Origin: Aurantiacibacter arachoides | Lineage (GTDB): Bacteria > Pseudomonadota > Alphaproteobacteria > Sphingomonadales > Sphingomonadaceae | Reading direction: 5' to 3' | DNA length: 64,000 nt | NCBI RefSeq assembly: GCF_009827335.1 | Contig: NZ_WTYH01000001.1 | Coordinates: 1,116,001 to 1,180,000 of the forward strand | Shown: one piece after another, positions 18,814 to 27,674 of the stretch | How positions within the stretch are numbered: position 1 is the stretch's first letter | Layout of the letters: every line of letters starts with the position of its first letter | Made by a program: the position numbers and the translations under genes | Notes under the pieces: model-generated | Seen by the model: only the letters and a program-made list of their open reading frames with translations | The model's database searches: none | Told to the model about the DNA's origin: nothing

Positions 18814-19481
18814 TGGCTGCCCGTCACATCGCCCCCGACACCCCCGAACTGCGCGAGCGCTGGGGCAACTGGTCATTCAATGAGGCGACCAGCGCCAAGG
18901 CCGATACCGCGATCAAGCGCTATCCCGAGGGTCGTCAGAAGAGCGCGGTCATGCCGTTGCTCGATCTCGCCCAACGGCAGGTTGGTGCGGAAACCAACAC
19001 GCAGGGCTGGCTGCCGCTGCCGGTGATGGAATACATCGCCCGTTACCTCGATATGCCGGTGATCCGCGTGCTCGAGGTCGCGACCTTCTACACCATGTAC
19101 AACCTCGCCCCCGTCGGGCGCTTCCACGTGCAGGTCTGCGGCACCACGCCGTGCATGCTGCGCGGCTCGGACGAACTGCTGGCAGCGTGCAAGGCGCGGG
19201 GCATGAAGAAGGGCCACGTCTCGGACGACGGCCTGTGGTCGTTCACCGAGGTCGAGTGCATGGGCAACTGCGCCACCGCGCCGATGGTACAGATCAACGA
19301 CGACAACTACGAAGACCTGACCGCCGAGCGCCTCGACGCCGTCCTCGACGCGCTGGCCGCGGGCGAGCAGCCCAAGACCGGCACGCAGGAACCCGGCCGC
19401 CACACCAGCGAACCCGCAGGTGGCCCGACGTCCCTCAAGGAAATGGTCGACGCCAACCACGACTACCGGAGCGAATGGTAA
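18813..19481 (+). CDS. nuoE: NADH-quinone oxidoreductase subunit E
   Basis: 24-kDa-type subunit with the [2Fe-2S] cluster N1a. 222 residues. Ligands: C-x4-C in VCGTTPCML and C-x3-C in ECMGNCATAP. A C-terminal tail of about 30 residues after the core is Gly/Pro/Thr-rich. The stop (TAA) shares its last base with the start of a 48-residue membrane peptide gene. Confidence 0.96.
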   Translation: MAARHIAPDTPELRERWGNWSFNEATSAKADTAIKRYPEGRQKSAVMPLLDLAQRQVGAETNTQGWLPLPVMEYIARYLDMPVIRVLEVATFYTMYNLAPVGRFHVQVCGTTPCMLRGSDELLAACKARGMKKGHVSDDGLWSFTEVECMGNCATAPMVQINDDNYEDLTAERLDAVLDALAAGEQPKTGTQEPGRHTSEPAGGPTSLKEMVDANHDYRSEW

Positions 19482-19627
19482 TGGATAGCTCGATCATCAC
19501 CATCATCATCGCACTGGTGCTCGTCTTCATCGCATGGAAGTTCCTCAAGGGCATCATCAAGACCGTGGCGCTTGTCGCCATCCTGATTGTCGCCGCCTTG
19601 TTCGTTTTCGGCGGGGGGATGGGATGA
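19481..19627 (+). CDS. 48-residue membrane peptide in the nuo operon
   Basis: Two hydrophobic stretches (about residues 5-19 and 28-43) separated by a basic stretch WKFLKGIIK, so a helical hairpin with a cytoplasmic turn is likely. The gene fits exactly between nuoE and nuoF: its ATG overlaps the nuoE TAA by one base (TAATG) and its TGA overlaps the nuoF ATG (ATGA). That double coupling is the main evidence that it is real. No family recognised. It could be a small accessory or assembly peptide of complex I, but that is inference from location only. Confidence 0.75.
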   Translation: MDSSIITIIIALVLVFIAWKFLKGIIKTVALVAILIVAALFVFGGGMG

Positions 19628-20919
19628 TGCTCGCCGATAAGGACCGCATCTTCACCAACGTCTACGGCTTCCAGCCCTGGGGCCTGGATGCGGCGCGCCA
19701 GCGGGGTGACTGGGACGATATCAAGGGCCTGATGGCAAAGGCGCAAGACGCCATCATCGAGGAGATCAAGGCCAGCGGGCTGCGCGGGCGCGGCGGGGCG
19801 GGCTTCCCGACCGGCATGAAGTGGTCCTTCATGCCCAAGGAGAGCAAGGACGGGCGGCCCAGCTTCCTCGTCATCAACGCCGACGAGTCCGAGCCTGGCA
19901 GCTGCAAGGACCGCGAGATCATCCGCCACGATCCGCACAAGCTGATCGAGGGCGCGTTGATCGCCGGCTACGCCATGCGGGCGCGGGCAGCCTATATCTA
20001 CATCCGCGGCGAATACATCCGCGAGGCGGAGACGTTGCAGGCCGCCATCGACGAGGCCTATGCGGCCAAGCTGATCGGCAACAACGCCAGCGGCAGCGGC
20101 TACGATTTCGACGTGTTCATGCACCGCGGTGCCGGCGCCTACATCTGTGGTGAAGAAACCGCGATGATCGAGAGCCTGGAGGGCAAGAAGGGGCAGCCGC
20201 GCCTAAAGCCGCCGTTCCCCGCCGGCGCGGGCCTTTATGGCTGCCCGACCACGGTCAACAACGTCGAGAGCATCGCTGTCGTCCCCACGATCCTGCGACG
20301 CGGGGCGAGCTGGTTCAGCGGCTTCGGACGTGAGGGCAACAAGGGCACCAAGCTGTTCCAGATCAGCGGGCACGTGAACACGCCCTGCGTAGTGGAGGAG
20401 GCGATGAGCATCCCCTTCCGCGAACTGATCGAGAAGCACTGCGGCGGCATTCGCGGCGGTTGGGACAATCTGCTCGCCGTGATCCCCGGCGGTTCGTCCG
20501 TGCCGCTCGTGCCTGCCGAGCAGATCATCGACGCGCCGATGGACTTCGACGGCTTGAAGGAAGTGGGCAGCGGTCTCGGCACCGCGGGCGTTATCGTGAT
20601 GGACAAGTCCACCGATATCGTGCGCGCCATCAGCCGGCTCAGCTACTTCTACAAGCACGAAAGCTGCGGGCAGTGCACCCCCTGCCGCGAAGGCACGGGC
20701 TGGATGTGGCGCGTGATGGAGCGGTTGCGCGTGGGCGAAAGTTCGAGCGCCGAGATCGACATGCTCTACCAGGTGACCAAGCAGGTCGAAGGGCACACCA
20801 TCTGCGCGTTGGGCGATGCCGCGGCCTGGCCGATCCAGGGCCTGCTCAAGCATTTCCGCCCCGAACTGGAGCGGCGGATCGCAGACCGGGAAGATACACT
20901 GAGGGAGGCCGCCGAATGA
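19624..20919 (+). CDS. nuoF: NADH-quinone oxidoreductase subunit F
   Basis: 51-kDa-type subunit where NADH is oxidised; it binds FMN and cluster N3. 431 residues. [13 protein letters not shown] is the NADH/FMN glycine-rich loop, [10 protein letters not shown] follows, and [11 protein letters not shown] gives three of the [4Fe-4S] ligands with the fourth in HTICALGDA. Two ATGs in a row (19624, 19627) are both usable. The stop overlaps the next gene (ATGA). Confidence 0.97.
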   Translation: MMLADKDRIFTNVYGFQPWGLDAARQRGDWDDIKGLMAKAQDAIIEEIKASGLRGRGGAGFPTGMKWSFMPKESKDGRPSFLVINADESEPGSCKDREIIRHDPHKLIEGALIAGYAMRARAAYIYIRGEYIREAETLQAAIDEAYAAKLIGNNASGSGYDFDVFMHRGAGAYICGEETAMIESLEGKKGQPRLKPPFPAGAGLYGCPTTVNNVESIAVVPTILRRGASWFSGFGREGNKGTKLFQISGHVNTPCVVEEAMSIPFRELIEKHCGGIRGGWDNLLAVIPGGSSVPLVPAEQIIDAPMDFDGLKEVGSGLGTAGVIVMDKSTDIVRAISRLSYFYKHESCGQCTPCREGTGWMWRVMERLRVGESSSAEIDMLYQVTKQVEGHTICALGDAAAWPIQGLLKHFRPELERRIADREDTLREAAE

Positions 20920-21662
20920 AGTATTTGTTTGCCACCGTGCTCTGCGCCGCAGCCGCTGCGGCTGTCCTCACTGTTCCCGCCCAGGCGCAAAGCCAACGCC
21001 AGAACAACAACGGTATGCAGACGGGCACCCGGTTCCAGCGGTCGGCGGAAACGGCTGACCCCGATCAGGGGCGCCGCATGCAGAAACAGGTCGCCAACTG
21101 CGTCTTCAGCCGAAACAGGGAAGACGTGCGCACGCTGCTCGCAAACAGCAATTTCTACAACGTCGATTTCGCAGCTGCGGGCATGGATTCCGAAACGCTG
21201 TTCGAGGATCTGGAGGTCAATTATTGCATCGGTCGCCTGATGCGCGGGGCCGACAACCAGACATACCACACCTACATGCAGATCCAGTTCGCGACCTTGC
21301 GCAACCTGCTTGCGGAGGAGGCCTATCTGCAGGATTTCGACGGCCCCCCGACGATTGATAGTGCAAGCGTGCAGGACGTCGCCGGGCGCTTTGGACCAGG
21401 CCGGGTGCATTCCCAGGTCACCACCATGGCCGCACTCGCGGATTGCATGACGTACAATGCGATGGATGCTGCGCACGAGATGCTCGATTCGCGTCCAGGA
21501 TCAAATGACGAGGCAGAGGCGGTAGCCGTTCTTGGCCCGGTACTGGCAACCTGCGCCAACACCGACGAAGCTTCGCTGTCCATCGGAACCTCGCTGATCC
21601 GCCAGATCGCCGCGGACGGCCTGTGGTCGCGCAGCCACTACGGGTCAGGCAGCGCATCGTGA
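20916..21662 (+). CDS. Secreted two-Cys repeat protein A (nuoF-nuoG insertion)
   Basis: 248-residue protein with a signal peptide (cleaved after VPAQAQ). Two helical repeats: the first runs from [18 protein letters not shown] to [10 protein letters not shown] and [12 protein letters not shown], the second from [17 protein letters not shown] to LATCANTDE and [12 protein letters not shown]. Each repeat therefore has one Cys near its start, one about 40-50 residues on, and a closing helix. The same unit is present in the next two proteins. The ATG overlaps the nuoF stop (ATGA) and the stop overlaps the next GTG. Function unknown; periplasmic. Confidence 0.8.
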   Translation: MKYLFATVLCAAAAAAVLTVPAQAQSQRQNNNGMQTGTRFQRSAETADPDQGRRMQKQVANCVFSRNREDVRTLLANSNFYNVDFAAAGMDSETLFEDLEVNYCIGRLMRGADNQTYHTYMQIQFATLRNLLAEEAYLQDFDGPPTIDSASVQDVAGRFGPGRVHSQVTTMAALADCMTYNAMDAAHEMLDSRPGSNDEAEAVAVLGPVLATCANTDEASLSIGTSLIRQIAADGLWSRSHYGSGSAS

Positions 21663-22312
21663 TCCGATCGCTTCGCGTCAGCGGGGCGATGGCCTTCGCG
21701 GCACTGTGCGTCATCGCCGTTCCGGCGCAGGCGCAGCTTTCCAGCGGAACGTCGGGATTTTCAAGCGCCCCGGTCAATGCGAGCGAAGCGGAATACTGGC
21801 AGATGATGGGCCGGCTCGGCCAATGTCTTGCCAACAGCAAGGAAGAAGCGTCACGCACCTTTCTGGCTGCACCAATCGACAGCGAGGCAGAGAACGCGGC
21901 TTTCGCTGCCCTTTTCCATCGGCAGAGCAATCGCTGCATGGGCAATTTCGTCAGCGCCAGCCTTCTGCGGGCCCATGTGCGCGGGGTCGTGGCGGAGGGC
22001 CTAATCGAACAATTGCCGGAAGACCGCCGAGCGGCCTTGGTTGCGACGCCGCCGGCAGAACCTGATACGATCGCCAACCTGCATGACTTCGCGCGGTGCT
22101 ACGTCGCGATGCATCCCGCCGAATCGATGACCTTGTTGCGCGAAACCAGGCTGCAGAGCGCGGGGGAACTCGCCTACATCCAGCAGATCGCCGGCGATTT
22201 CGGAGCTTGCCTGCCCGAAGGCCGGGATGTGAGCCTGCGCCCGCTCAACGTTCGCCTGGCGCTTGCCGAGGCGCTTCATCATGCCGCTACGTCAGAGGAG
22301 AGCGACCGATGA
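21659..22312 (+). CDS. Secreted two-Cys repeat protein B (nuoF-nuoG insertion)
   Basis: 217-residue protein starting at GTG, overlapping the previous stop (GTGA). Signal peptide of about 26 residues (ends VPAQAQ). Two repeats: LGQCLANSKEEASRTFLA ... SNRCMGNF ... LLRAHVRGVVAEGL, and FARCYVAMHPAESMTLLRE ... FGACLPEG ... NVRLALAEALHH. The second repeat is clearly similar to the first repeat of protein C (FARC-V-P-ESLRVL). An upstream GTG/ATG reading is possible, but the overlap with the preceding stop favours 21659. Function unknown. Confidence 0.78.
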   Translation: MIRSLRVSGAMAFAALCVIAVPAQAQLSSGTSGFSSAPVNASEAEYWQMMGRLGQCLANSKEEASRTFLAAPIDSEAENAAFAALFHRQSNRCMGNFVSASLLRAHVRGVVAEGLIEQLPEDRRAALVATPPAEPDTIANLHDFARCYVAMHPAESMTLLRETRLQSAGELAYIQQIAGDFGACLPEGRDVSLRPLNVRLALAEALHHAATSEESDR

Positions 22313-22941
22313 AGGGATTGGGATTTCCGGGCAGCATTGCCGTTTTGATGGCCGCGCTGTGCACGGTGCCCGCCGCGGCACAGACCCAGGATGATGCGGC
22401 CGCGCGCATTGCGCTCGACAATTTTGCCCGCTGCGTCGTCCAGCACAAGCCTGTCGAAAGCCTGCGCGTGCTCAACCGGGATTTCCGCACCAACGGCTAT
22501 CGCACGGGCCTGCGCCTGCTCGCGACCGAAGCGGGCAACGACTGCGCCTATGATCACGTCGGCGCAAATCGCGGGCTTCGCAGCAGCAACCTGCTGATGG
22601 CCGGCGCCATTGCCGAGAACTGGCTGGAACGTGCGGACGCGCCGGTTAACGTCCGCATCACGCGCGCTGCTGGTGCGACGGTGGAAACCTATGCGCCGAC
22701 CGATGCGGTCGCCCAGTGCCTGGTCCGCTCCATGCCCGACCAAGTGGGCACATTGTTTGCCGCAGAGGCTGGCGGCGCGGCCGAAACCGCCGCAGCCGAG
22801 GGTTTCATGGCGGCAGTCGGACCTTGCGCAAGCGCGACGAACGTGACGGCCCGCATCGACCTCACCATTCCCGCCCTTCGTGCGGTACTGGCGACCGCCG
22901 CGTTGCGTCTGGTCGCCCAGGCGGAGAATACCGGTGCGTAA
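22309..22941 (+). CDS. Secreted two-Cys repeat protein C (nuoF-nuoG insertion)
   Basis: 210-residue protein with a signal peptide (cleaved after VPAAAQ). Repeats: FARCVVQHKPVESLRVLN ... GNDCAYDH ... LLMAGAIAENWLE, and VAQCLVRSMPDQVGTLFA ... VGPCASAT ... ALRAVLATAALRL. It starts at ATG overlapping the previous stop (ATGA). Third and last member of the family here; 226 bp separate it from nuoG. Function unknown. Confidence 0.78.
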   Translation: MKGLGFPGSIAVLMAALCTVPAAAQTQDDAAARIALDNFARCVVQHKPVESLRVLNRDFRTNGYRTGLRLLATEAGNDCAYDHVGANRGLRSSNLLMAGAIAENWLERADAPVNVRITRAAGATVETYAPTDAVAQCLVRSMPDQVGTLFAAEAGGAAETAAAEGFMAAVGPCASATNVTARIDLTIPALRAVLATAALRLVAQAENTGA

Positions 22942-23067
22942 GAGCCATGCGGGCGCTGGGCCGACCGTTTGAAATGCAGGGCCAGCTTTCCGACGACGGA
23001 CGATTGGTGAGGCATTGCGATCGGCTCGATCGGATCCTTCAAACTTTCGCGACGAGCATGCCCACTC

Positions 23068-23095
23068 TTGAGGTCCGGATTCTTTCGAGTAAGGC
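23068..23095 (+). promoter_or_regulatory. Possible internal promoter before nuoG
   Basis: TTGAGG at 23068-23073, 16-bp spacer, TAAGGC at 23090-23095, in the 226-bp spacer 22942-23167, which is visibly less GC-rich than its surroundings and holds no convincing gene. It could restart transcription of nuoG-nuoN after the inserted genes. Confidence 0.35.
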
Positions 23096-23167
23096 GATGC
23101 AGCACGCATCGCGGTCACTACCGCATTCAAAATCGCTAGCAGACGGCAAGAGTTAGGTTCAGCAGCA

Positions 23168-25180
23168 ATGCCCAAGGTCACCGTAGACGGACAGGAAATC
23201 GAGGTGCCCGATGGCGCCACCGTGCTGCAGGCGTGCGAGCTTGCCGGCAAGGAAATCCCCCGTTTCTGCTATCACGAGCGTCTGTCCATCGCCGGCAACT
23301 GCCGGATGTGCCTGGTCGAGGTAAAGCCCGGACCGCCCAAGCCGCAGGCAAGCTGCGCGCTGCCGGCCACCGAAGGGCAGGAGATTCGCACCGACAGCCA
23401 GATGGTCAAGATCGCGCGCGAAGGCGTGATGGAATTCCTGCTCATCAACCACCCGCTCGATTGCCCGATCTGCGACCAGGGCGGCGAATGCGACCTGCAG
23501 GACCAGAGCCTAATGTACGGCCGCGGGGCGAGCCGCTATCACGAGAACAAGCGCGCGGTCACGTCCAAGAACATGGGCCCGTTGATCAAGACGATCATGA
23601 CGCGCTGCATCCACTGCACCCGCTGCGTGCGCTTTTCCGAAGAAGTCGCCGGCGTTGACGAGATCGGCGCGCTCTATCGCGGCGAGGATATGCAGATCAC
23701 CACCTATCTGGAACAGGCGGCGAAGCACGAGCTTTCAGCCAACGTGATCGACCTGTGCCCGGTCGGCGCGCTCACCAGCGGCCCTTATGCCTATGAGGCG
23801 CGGCCGTGGGAGCTGAAAAAGACCCTGGGCATCGACGTAAGCGACGCGGTCGGCGCGAACATTCGCATCGACAGCCGTGGGCGCGAAGTGCTGCGCGTGC
23901 TGCCGCGCATCAACGACGACGTGAACGAGGAGTGGATCTCCGACAAGGCGCGCTATCAGGTCGACGGCCTGACCCGTCGCCGCCTCGACAAGGTGTTCGT
24001 GCGCGGCGCCGACGGCAAGCTGGAGGCCTCGAGCTGGGATGCCGCCTTTGCCCGCATCGCCGGCGCCGCCCCCGGTGCCTCCATCGCCGCCATTGCGGGC
24101 GACATGGTCGATTGCGAAACGATGTTCGCCGCCAGGGCCCTGCTGCGCGCCTGCGGATCGAATTTAATCGAAAGCCGCCAGACGGGCATGTGCTACGACT
24201 GCTCCAACCTGGCGGCGGTCAATTTCAACTCCGGGTTCGCTGGCATCGAGGAGGCGGACGCCATCCTCATCGTTGGCAGCCACGTGCGCTGGGAAGCGCC
24301 GCTGGTGAACGTGCGCATCCGCAAGGCGGTAAAGCGCGGGGCCAAGGTCTTCGTGGTCGGGCCGCAGTGGGATACGACCTACAACACCGAGTTCCTGGGA
24401 GCCGACGTCGCCGTTCTGAACGACCTGCCGGGCCACGTGACCGAGGTGTTCGAAAAGGCGTCGAGGCCTGCAGTGATCGTCGGCGGGGCGGGGCTGGCCG
24501 CAGGTGCGCATGGCGCGGCGCTGAAGCTGGCGCAGGGCTTTGGCGCCATTGGCGAAGGCTGGAACGGCTTCAACGTCCTGCACTTCTCTGCTGCCCGCAT
24601 GGGCGCATTGATGCTCGGCTTCGCGCAAAAGGGCGGCATGGCTGATCTTTTCGAGGCAGCGCCCAGGGTGGTGCTGGCGCTGGGCGCGGACGAGGTCGAT
24701 TTCACCCGGTTCGAGGGCAGCCTCAAGGTCTACATCGGCCACCACGGTGACAAGGGCGCACACGCCGCCGACATCATCCTGCCTGCTGCCGCCTTTACCG
24801 AGAAGCCCGGCACCTACGTGAACACCGAAGGCCGTGTGCAGATGAGCGACAAGGCCGTCTTCGCGCCCGGCGACGCGCGCGAGGACTGGACGATCCTGCG
24901 CGCTCTTGCCGATGCGCTGGGCGTCTCGGTCGACTTCGACAGCTTTGCCGAGCTGCGCGCCGCGATGGTGGCCGAAGTTCCGGCGCTCGGCCGCGAGGGC
25001 GAGATCGCCGATTACGGCACATTGCCTTCGGACATCGATGGATCGCTGGAAAGCCGCGAGATCGTCTATCCGATCAAGGATTTCTACCTCACCAACCCCA
25101 TCGCCCGCGCCAGCCTGGTGATGCAGCGCTGTTCGGACGAACTGTTGCACGGCGATGATCTGCGGGAGGCTGCGGAATGA
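23168..25180 (+). CDS. nuoG: NADH-quinone oxidoreductase subunit G
   Basis: Largest peripheral-arm subunit, 670 residues, the short form of this family. N-terminal ferredoxin domain with [20 protein letters not shown] for the [2Fe-2S] cluster (read as CYHE..., CRMC), then [15 protein letters not shown] and [10 protein letters not shown] for [4Fe-4S] clusters, and [11 protein letters not shown] for the last ligand. The C-terminal molybdopterin-oxidoreductase-like domain is reduced and has no cofactor role. Ends overlapping nuoH (ATGA). Confidence 0.96.
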   Translation: MPKVTVDGQEIEVPDGATVLQACELAGKEIPRFCYHERLSIAGNCRMCLVEVKPGPPKPQASCALPATEGQEIRTDSQMVKIAREGVMEFLLINHPLDCPICDQGGECDLQDQSLMYGRGASRYHENKRAVTSKNMGPLIKTIMTRCIHCTRCVRFSEEVAGVDEIGALYRGEDMQITTYLEQAAKHELSANVIDLCPVGALTSGPYAYEARPWELKKTLGIDVSDAVGANIRIDSRGREVLRVLPRINDDVNEEWISDKARYQVDGLTRRRLDKVFVRGADGKLEASSWDAAFARIAGAAPGASIAAIAGDMVDCETMFAARALLRACGSNLIESRQTGMCYDCSNLAAVNFNSGFAGIEEADAILIVGSHVRWEAPLVNVRIRKAVKRGAKVFVVGPQWDTTYNTEFLGADVAVLNDLPGHVTEVFEKASRPAVIVGGAGLAAGAHGAALKLAQGFGAIGEGWNGFNVLHFSAARMGALMLGFAQKGGMADLFEAAPRVVLALGADEVDFTRFEGSLKVYIGHHGDKGAHAADIILPAAAFTEKPGTYVNTEGRVQMSDKAVFAPGDAREDWTILRALADALGVSVDFDSFAELRAAMVAEVPALGREGEIADYGTLPSDIDGSLESREIVYPIKDFYLTNPIARASLVMQRCSDELLHGDDLREAAE

Positions 25181-26235
25181 CCGAGGCCTTCATCGGATGG
25201 GGTATGGACGCGGGCTGGGCGATCCTCGTCGCCAGCGTGGCCGGTATCCTGCTCATCGCGCTGCCGCTGATGCTGGCGGTGGCCATGATCATCTACATGG
25301 ACCGCAAAGTCTGGGCGGCAATAAACCTGCGGCGTGGCCCCAACGTGGTCGGCCCCTTCGGCCTGCTGCAGAGCTTCGCGGACGGGTTGAAGGTGTTCCT
25401 GCAGGAAACCATCATCCCCTCGGCGGCCAACAAGGGCATCTTCATCCTCGCGCCGATCGTCACCTTTACCGTGGCGCTGATCGCCTGGGCGGTGATCCCG
25501 TTCGACGCGGGAGTGGTGCTGGCGGATATCAACGTCGGCCTGCTCTACATCCTCGCGATCAGTTCGCTGAGCGTCTACGGCGTGACGATGGCGGGCTGGG
25601 CGAGTAACTCCAAGTATCCGTTCTTCTCCGCCATGCGCGCCGCCGCGCAGATGATCTCCTACGAGGTTTCGATCGGCTTCATCCTCGTTTGCGTGGTGCT
25701 TTACGCGGATTCGTTCAACCTGTCCGAGATCGTGATGGGCCAGCTTGGCCACGGGTTCGGCATCGTGAACGGGTATGTCTTCAACCTGCTGCTGTTCCCG
25801 ATGTGGGTGGTATTCTTCATCTCGTGCCTGGCCGAAACGCAGCGCGTGCCGTTCGACCTGACCGAGGCCGAAAGCGAGCTGGTCGCCGGCTATCAGACCG
25901 AATATTCGTCCATGAGCTTCGCGCTGTTCTGGCTGGGCGAATATGCCAACATCCTGCTGATGTGCAGCCTCAATACGCTGCTGTTCTTCGGTGGCTGGCT
26001 GCCGCCGCTGAACATCGATCTCATCCCGTGGTTCGACATTCCCGGCATCGTCTGGTTCCTGCTCAAGACGCTGTTCTTCTTCTTCATGTTCAGCTGGGTG
26101 ATGGCGACGGTGCCGCGCTATCGCTACGATCAGCTGATGCGCCTTGGCTGGAAGGTCTTCCTGCCGATGAGCCTGCTGTTCGTGGTCGCGATCTCGTTCT
26201 GGCTCATGATTACCCGATATGGAGGTGCGGCATGA
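25177..26235 (+). CDS. nuoH: NADH-quinone oxidoreductase subunit H
   Basis: Membrane subunit at the junction with the peripheral arm, forming part of the quinone chamber. 352 residues with about eight transmembrane helices. Conserved loops: [26 protein letters not shown] and [19 protein letters not shown] carrying the acidic residues of the E-channel. Ends overlapping nuoI (ATGA). Confidence 0.97.
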   Translation: MTEAFIGWGMDAGWAILVASVAGILLIALPLMLAVAMIIYMDRKVWAAINLRRGPNVVGPFGLLQSFADGLKVFLQETIIPSAANKGIFILAPIVTFTVALIAWAVIPFDAGVVLADINVGLLYILAISSLSVYGVTMAGWASNSKYPFFSAMRAAAQMISYEVSIGFILVCVVLYADSFNLSEIVMGQLGHGFGIVNGYVFNLLLFPMWVVFFISCLAETQRVPFDLTEAESELVAGYQTEYSSMSFALFWLGEYANILLMCSLNTLLFFGGWLPPLNIDLIPWFDIPGIVWFLLKTLFFFFMFSWVMATVPRYRYDQLMRLGWKVFLPMSLLFVVAISFWLMITRYGGAA

Positions 26236-26717
26236 CCGTCGCCCAACTCGTACGATCGTTCACCCTGTGGGAATTCGTGAAGGCGCACGCCCTTACGCTG
26301 AAGTATTTCTTCAAGCCCAAGGTGACGATCAACTACCCGTTCGAGAAGAATCCGCTCAGCCCGCGCTTTCGCGGTGAGCATGCGCTGCGCCGCTATCCCA
26401 ACGGCGAGGAACGGTGCATTGCCTGCAAGCTTTGCGAGGCTGTGTGCCCCGCGCAGGCCATCACCATCGAGAGCGAGCCGCGTTCCGACGGCAGCCGCCG
26501 CACCACGCGCTACGACATCGACATGACCAAGTGCATCTACTGCGGTTTCTGCCAGGAAGCCTGCCCGGTCGATGCCGTGGTGGAGGGGCCGAACTTCGAA
26601 TACGCGACCGAAACGCGCGAGGAACTGCTCTACGACAAGGCGAAACTGCTGGCCAACGGGGACAAGTGGGAGCGCGCCATCGCCGCGAACCTTGAAGCCG
26701 ATGCGCCGTATCGTTAG
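26232..26717 (+). CDS. nuoI: NADH-quinone oxidoreductase subunit I
   Basis: Ferredoxin-like peripheral subunit with clusters N6a and N6b: [12 protein letters not shown] and [12 protein letters not shown]. 161 residues. The start at 26232 follows GGAGGTG and overlaps the nuoH stop; the longer reading frame upstream is antiframe to nuoH and not used. Confidence 0.97.
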   Translation: MTVAQLVRSFTLWEFVKAHALTLKYFFKPKVTINYPFEKNPLSPRFRGEHALRRYPNGEERCIACKLCEAVCPAQAITIESEPRSDGSRRTTRYDIDMTKCIYCGFCQEACPVDAVVEGPNFEYATETREELLYDKAKLLANGDKWERAIAANLEADAPYR

Positions 26718-26735
26718 GGGCCGCGCGTTACCGTC

Positions 26736-27368
26736 ATGCAAGTCTTCGCCTTCTATCTCTTCGCGGTCCTGATGATCGCCAGCGCGGTGCTCGTCGTCAT
26801 GGCGCGCAATCCCGTGCATTCGGTGCTGTGGCTGATTCTCGCCTTCTTCAACGCCGCCGGCCTGATGGTGCTGGTGGGGGCCGAGTTCATCGCGATGCTG
26901 CTGGTTATTGTCTACGTCGGCGCCGTCGCCGTATTGTTCCTGTTCGTGGTGATGATGCTGAACATCGATTTCACCACGCTGCGTTCCGGCTTCATGAAAA
27001 ACGCGCCGCTGGGCGCAGCCATCGCGCTGATCCTGCTGGCGGAACTGGTCTTCGGCATCGGTGCCTGGCGCGCCGGCGGGCTCGATCTTGGGCAGCCGCT
27101 GGGTGATGCCGCCGCCGCAGCGGGCATTTCCAACACCAAGGCCATCGGTGCGCTGCTCTATTCCCGCTACCTCTTCCTGTTCGAGACCGCGGGCATCATC
27201 CTGCTGGTGGCGATGGTCGGGGCCATCGTGCTGACCCACCGCGAACAGCGCGCGAGCCGGGGGCAGCAGAACATTTCCCGGCAGGTCAATCGCCGGCCGC
27301 AGGATGCGACTGTCATGCGTCAGCCGACCGTGGGCGAAGGCGTGGACATCGGGGGCGGCGAACCATGA
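26736..27368 (+). CDS. nuoJ: NADH-quinone oxidoreductase subunit J
   Basis: Membrane subunit, 210 residues, five transmembrane helices. The third helix region [17 protein letters not shown] is the part that forms a pi-bulge in solved structures. A hydrophilic C-terminal tail of about 45 residues ([16 protein letters not shown]...) follows. Ends overlapping nuoK (ATGA). Confidence 0.95.
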   Translation: MQVFAFYLFAVLMIASAVLVVMARNPVHSVLWLILAFFNAAGLMVLVGAEFIAMLLVIVYVGAVAVLFLFVVMMLNIDFTTLRSGFMKNAPLGAAIALILLAELVFGIGAWRAGGLDLGQPLGDAAAAAGISNTKAIGALLYSRYLFLFETAGIILLVAMVGAIVLTHREQRASRGQQNISRQVNRRPQDATVMRQPTVGEGVDIGGGEP

Positions 27369-27670
27369 TCGGAATCGAACACTACATCGTCATCAGCTCG
27401 GTGCTGTTCGTGCTGGGCGTGCTCGGCATTTTCATGAACCGCAAGAACATCATCGTCGTCCTGATGGCGATCGAGTTGATCCTGCTGGCGGTGAACCTCA
27501 ACCTCGTCGCCTTCAGTGCCTTCCTGGGCGACCTGACAGGGCAGATATTCGCCATGTTCGTGCTCACCGTCGCGGCGGGCGAGGCGGCCATCGGGCTCGC
27601 CATCCTCGTCATCTATTTCCGTTCGCGCGGCACGATCGCGGTGGACGATGCCAACCGGATGAAGGGCTAG
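27365..27670 (+). CDS. nuoK: NADH-quinone oxidoreductase subunit K
   Basis: Membrane subunit, 101 residues, three transmembrane helices, homologous to MrpC. Conserved acidic residues in [12 protein letters not shown] and [11 protein letters not shown], both part of the proton path. Confidence 0.97.
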   Translation: MIGIEHYIVISSVLFVLGVLGIFMNRKNIIVVLMAIELILLAVNLNLVAFSAFLGDLTGQIFAMFVLTVAAGEAAIGLAILVIYFRSRGTIAVDDANRMKG

Positions 27671-27674
27671 ACCT

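Noticed and set aside
22947..23156. 69-codon open frame in the spacer before nuoG
   Set aside because: No ribosome-binding site, no recognisable pattern, and it overlaps a likely promoter. Not supported as a gene.
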